This document shows positions 17,417 to 19,853 of a stretch of 19,853 bases of DNA, piece after piece. This stretch comes from an uncultured Anaerolineales bacterium (GTDB taxonomy: Bacteria > Chloroflexota > Anaerolineae > Anaerolineales > Villigracilaceae). The translations under genes and the position numbers were made by a program. The notes beneath the pieces were generated by a model that made no database searches, had not been told where the DNA came from, and saw only the letters and a list, made by a program, of their open reading frames with translations. The DNA lies in the NCBI GenBank assembly GCA_937928015.1, contig CALFXA010000128.1, forward strand, positions 1 through 19,853. The letters are read 5' to 3'. Position 1 is the stretch's first letter, and every line of letters begins with the position of its first letter.

Positions 17417-19162
17417 ATGTCTGAACCTCAAGGTCCATTTGCCGCCTCGATTGCCTCTGAAGCCGTGGAGGTGCTCGAAGACCACCTGCGCTTTCCAGGC
17501 GGATTCCTCCTGCCCCTCTCCGCGCGCGGAGGCGGGGTGCCCGGTCAGGCGGACCGCCCCTGGTCACGCCTGAGCGCGGACGTGTTCTTTCCCAACCTGC
17601 CCGTGCTGTACTCCCTGGCCCTGCGGCGCGAGCCGCCGGATGTGTTGCGAGGATCCCTGCGCGCCCGCCGCACCCTCTTTGAAGGCATGATGCTGGCCCT
17701 GGCCGAGAAGACCGGCCGGCGACCCTCCCTGGCGGAACGCGTCTCCGACACCGCGATGGACGCCGCCGAATCCGAGCTGACCTTTGGCAAGCCTGCCTTT
17801 CGGATCGCCCTGCTGGCAGCCCTCTTTGTGGAGCGGGAGCGTTTCGAGATCGGTGAGGCCGCGCGGCGGGTGATCGAGTCCCACCTGCGCGCCCGCGGCC
17901 TGACCGCCCAGCGCCTGTATTACATTGCCGAACGCGCCCTGCACCATTTCCAGCCGGGCGGGAGGTTGTTCCCGGGTTTGGACGACCCCACCCTCTTTCT
18001 GGAGGAAACGCTGCCGCTCCTGCCGCCTCCCTCCCGGCAGGTGATGCCCGTGGAGGATTCGGTCTGGATTGGCACGCATGCCCGCGATGGGCGCGACGTG
18101 CATTTCTCCTTCACCCGCGGATTGGATCCGGCTGTCCCCCCGCCGCCGCACGCCACCACCCTGATCCTGGGCGAGCCCGGCTCGGGCAAGACCAGCCTGC
18201 TGCGCTGGATCATGTTGCAGCGCCTGTTACAGGGCCGCACCGTCCTGTCCATCGATCCCGAGGGCGAGAACAACCGTCTGTGCGAGGCGGTTGGGGGGCG
18301 GGTGGTGCCGGCCGGCGTTCCTGGAGAACTTGAGACCTGCCTGATCCAGCCGTTGCAGGGGGAGTCGCCTGCAGAGTTGCTCCTGGCGGCGCGCTTCCTG
18401 CTGGCGACCCTGGCGGGGGAGACCGCCCTGTCCCCGGGCGTGCAGGCGGCGCTGCATGAAGCCGTGAGGCGCCGCTGGGAGAGGCGGCCCGGCTCCGCCT
18501 CCATCGCCGAGTTCGTGGAAACTTTGGGGACCCTCAACACCCCCGAGGCCGCCCTGCCTCTGGCCCTGCTGCGTCCCTTCATGCGGGGTGGCCTGTTCGA
18601 GGGTTTCTTCGATCGCCCGAAGGCGCTGCTTTCACCTCACTTTCCTCCCGGCCAGTGGTGGAACTTCGACCTGTCCTCCCTGCGTGAGGAGAATCGCGCC
18701 ATCGTGCATGCAGTTCTGGCCTGGTTCCTGTATCACGCGGTCACGGTCGGGCGGCAGCCGATGGACATCTTCATCGATGAGGGCTGGCGCCTGCTGCGCA
18801 GCGGTCCTTTCACTGATTTATTGGATGAACTGGGGCGGCGCGCCCGCAAGCGTGGGGTGGGCGTGACGCTCATCACCCATCTGCCGGCCGACCTGATGAA
18901 GAACCCCACCTCGCTCAGCCTGGCCTCCACGGCCTTCATCGGTCGCCTCGGACCTGAGGAGGCCTTTTCCTTCTACCGTTCCCTGGGTGTACCCGAAGCC
19001 GAGGCGCGCCGGAACGCCGAGACCACCTCGCGCCTGCCGCCGCGCGTCTTTCTGGCGGCCCCCTCCGCCGGACGCGGAGCCCTGTTCCCCGTGCTGGTCA
19101 CGATTCCCCCCACCTGGCTGACCTTCTGGCACAAGCTGGGAGCGGCCGGCCTCCCCCAATAA
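17417..19162 (+). CDS. VirB4/HerA-like P-loop ATPase
   Basis: A 581-residue ATPase of the VirB4/TraC-HerA-FtsK type. The N-terminal 230 residues form an unassigned domain. The motor domain carries Walker A G-E-P-G-S-G-K-T (252-259), then L-S-I-D-P-E-G-E-N-N, and Walker B M-D-I-F-I-D-E-G-W (449-457). A later T-L-I-T-H-L-P-A-D-L motif is typical of VirB4 and helps tell used ATP states. VirB4 proteins power type IV secretion or conjugative DNA transfer, yet no other transfer gene is seen here. The start at 17417 is chosen because the open frame before it lies within the terminator. It is about 200 residues shorter than classical VirB4. Function outside conjugation is possible. Confidence 0.8.
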   Translation: MSEPQGPFAASIASEAVEVLEDHLRFPGGFLLPLSARGGGVPGQADRPWSRLSADVFFPNLPVLYSLALRREPPDVLRGSLRARRTLFEGMMLALAEKTGRRPSLAERVSDTAMDAAESELTFGKPAFRIALLAALFVERERFEIGEAARRVIESHLRARGLTAQRLYYIAERALHHFQPGGRLFPGLDDPTLFLEETLPLLPPPSRQVMPVEDSVWIGTHARDGRDVHFSFTRGLDPAVPPPPHATTLILGEPGSGKTSLLRWIMLQRLLQGRTVLSIDPEGENNRLCEAVGGRVVPAGVPGELETCLIQPLQGESPAELLLAARFLLATLAGETALSPGVQAALHEAVRRRWERRPGSASIAEFVETLGTLNTPEAALPLALLRPFMRGGLFEGFFDRPKALLSPHFPPGQWWNFDLSSLREENRAIVHAVLAWFLYHAVTVGRQPMDIFIDEGWRLLRSGPFTDLLDELGRRARKRGVGVTLITHLPADLMKNPTSLSLASTAFIGRLGPEEAFSFYRSLGVPEAEARRNAETTSRLPPRVFLAAPSAGRGALFPVLVTIPPTWLTFWHKLGAAGLPQ

Positions 19163-19176
19163 TCTTCGAATCGCCT

Positions 19177-19853
19177 ATGACTATTCCGACCTTCCAGGAC
19201 TCCTGCGAGGACATCCTTCATTACTACCAATCCACCGACGAATCCGAACGCCTGCAGCGCGAGGAGAGCGAATTGGAATTGCTGCGCACCCGCGAGATCC
19301 TGGCACGCTTCCTGCCGCCCGTCCCGGCCGAGGTGCTGGATGTCGGTGGCGGCCCGGCCGTGCACTCGCTGTGGCTGGCCGAATTGGGATATCGCACCCA
19401 CCTGGTGGATCTCGTGCCCCGGCACATCCAGCAGGCCCGGGCGCTCGAGCGCGTTTCACCGGCACCCCTGATCAGCTGTTCCATCGGGGACGCGCGTCGG
19501 TTGGAGTTTTCCTCCAACAGCATGGACGCGGACCTGCTGTTGGGACCGCTCTATCACCTGCTCGAGCGCGATGATCGCCTGCAGGCCCTGCGCGAAGCCC
19601 GGCGAACCCTGCGTCCGGGCGGCACCCTGATCGTGCAGGGCATCTCTCGTTATGCGGCCCTGCTCAAGGTGCTGACGCGCGGTCATTTGGATGACCTGCG
19701 CATGATCTACGTGGCGCATCACACCACCCGCTGCGGGCAACATCGCCCGGGCAGGGGACAGGACTTTTTCACCACCGCCTATTTTCATCATCCCTCTGAA
19801 TTGCGCCAGGAACTTGTGCAGGCGGGCTTCAGGCATCTGGTCACGCTGGGGGT
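19177..19853 (+). CDS. SAM-dependent class I methyltransferase (3' end cut by window)
   Basis: At least 225 residues, open at the right edge. SAM-binding motif I is V-L-D-V-G-G-G-P-A at residues 53-61. The acidic residue after strand 2 is in H-L-V-D-L-V-P, an I-G-D-A-R motif is at about 107, and L-L-G-P-L-Y-H-L-L with L-R-P-G-G-T-L-I-V-Q-G follow as motifs IV and V/VI. This is the Rossmann-type fold of small-molecule methyltransferases (Methyltransf_11 type). The substrate is unknown. It starts 14 bases behind the VirB4-like stop without a clear ribosome binding site, so it is probably cotranscribed with it. Confidence 0.85.
   Translation, partial: MTIPTFQDSCEDILHYYQSTDESERLQREESELELLRTREILARFLPPVPAEVLDVGGGPAVHSLWLAELGYRTHLVDLVPRHIQQARALERVSPAPLISCSIGDARRLEFSSNSMDADLLLGPLYHLLERDDRLQALREARRTLRPGGTLIVQGISRYAALLKVLTRGHLDDLRMIYVAHHTTRCGQHRPGRGQDFFTTAYFHHPSELRQELVQAGFRHLVTLG

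Overview
The window looks like a metagenomic or draft contig from a Chloroflexi-like bacterium, probably Anaerolineae-related. I infer this from protein style, lipoprotein cytochromes and palindromic AAACCTGWCAGGTTT repeats; no rRNA or other marker gene is present to prove it. The first 47 bases are Illumina adapter, so the left edge is a true assembly end that cuts off a gene.

Region 1 (48-2850, minus strand): a tight operon of a cupin protein, a multi-pass heme-copper-oxidase-I-like membrane protein, a lipoprotein cytochrome c and the first codons of a further gene. Upstream of it lies a Crp/Fnr-family regulator gene. Region 2 (2943-11848, plus strand): a complete respiratory nitrate reductase operon: membrane-anchored lipoprotein cytochrome c, narG, narH, narJ, narI, a TDT/SLAC1-type anion channel gene and an FmdE-like zinc-ribbon protein gene. 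A palindrome TGAC-N4-GTCA sits exactly 41.5 bp upstream of a predicted start, with a matching -10 hexamer, as in Crp/Fnr class II activation. A related palindrome lies in front of the cupin operon.

Region 3 (11849-13916) is a gene graveyard. It holds a minus-strand NnrS-like membrane protein gene with two frameshifts and a stop, a divergent Crp/Fnr-type remnant with nonsense codons, and a frameshifted fragment of a DnaE-type PHP domain. A perfect TTGAC-N4-GTCAA box lies between the first two.

Region 4 (13917-19853, plus strand) reads as GC-richer and is unrelated in function: a LuxC-like acyl-CoA reductase and a LuxE-like acyl-protein synthetase without luciferase genes, a small membrane protein, a strong intrinsic terminator, a solitary VirB4/HerA-like ATPase and a methyltransferase cut by the right edge.

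Working model: under low oxygen or nitrogen oxides the Crp/Fnr regulator turns on NarGHJI and the cupin/oxidase-like/cytochrome module through GAC-N4-GTC boxes. Electrons pass from quinol through NarI to NarG, possibly also through the anchored cytochrome c, while the TDT channel could move nitrate or nitrite. The LuxC/LuxE pair would reduce acyl groups to aldehydes for an unknown purpose.
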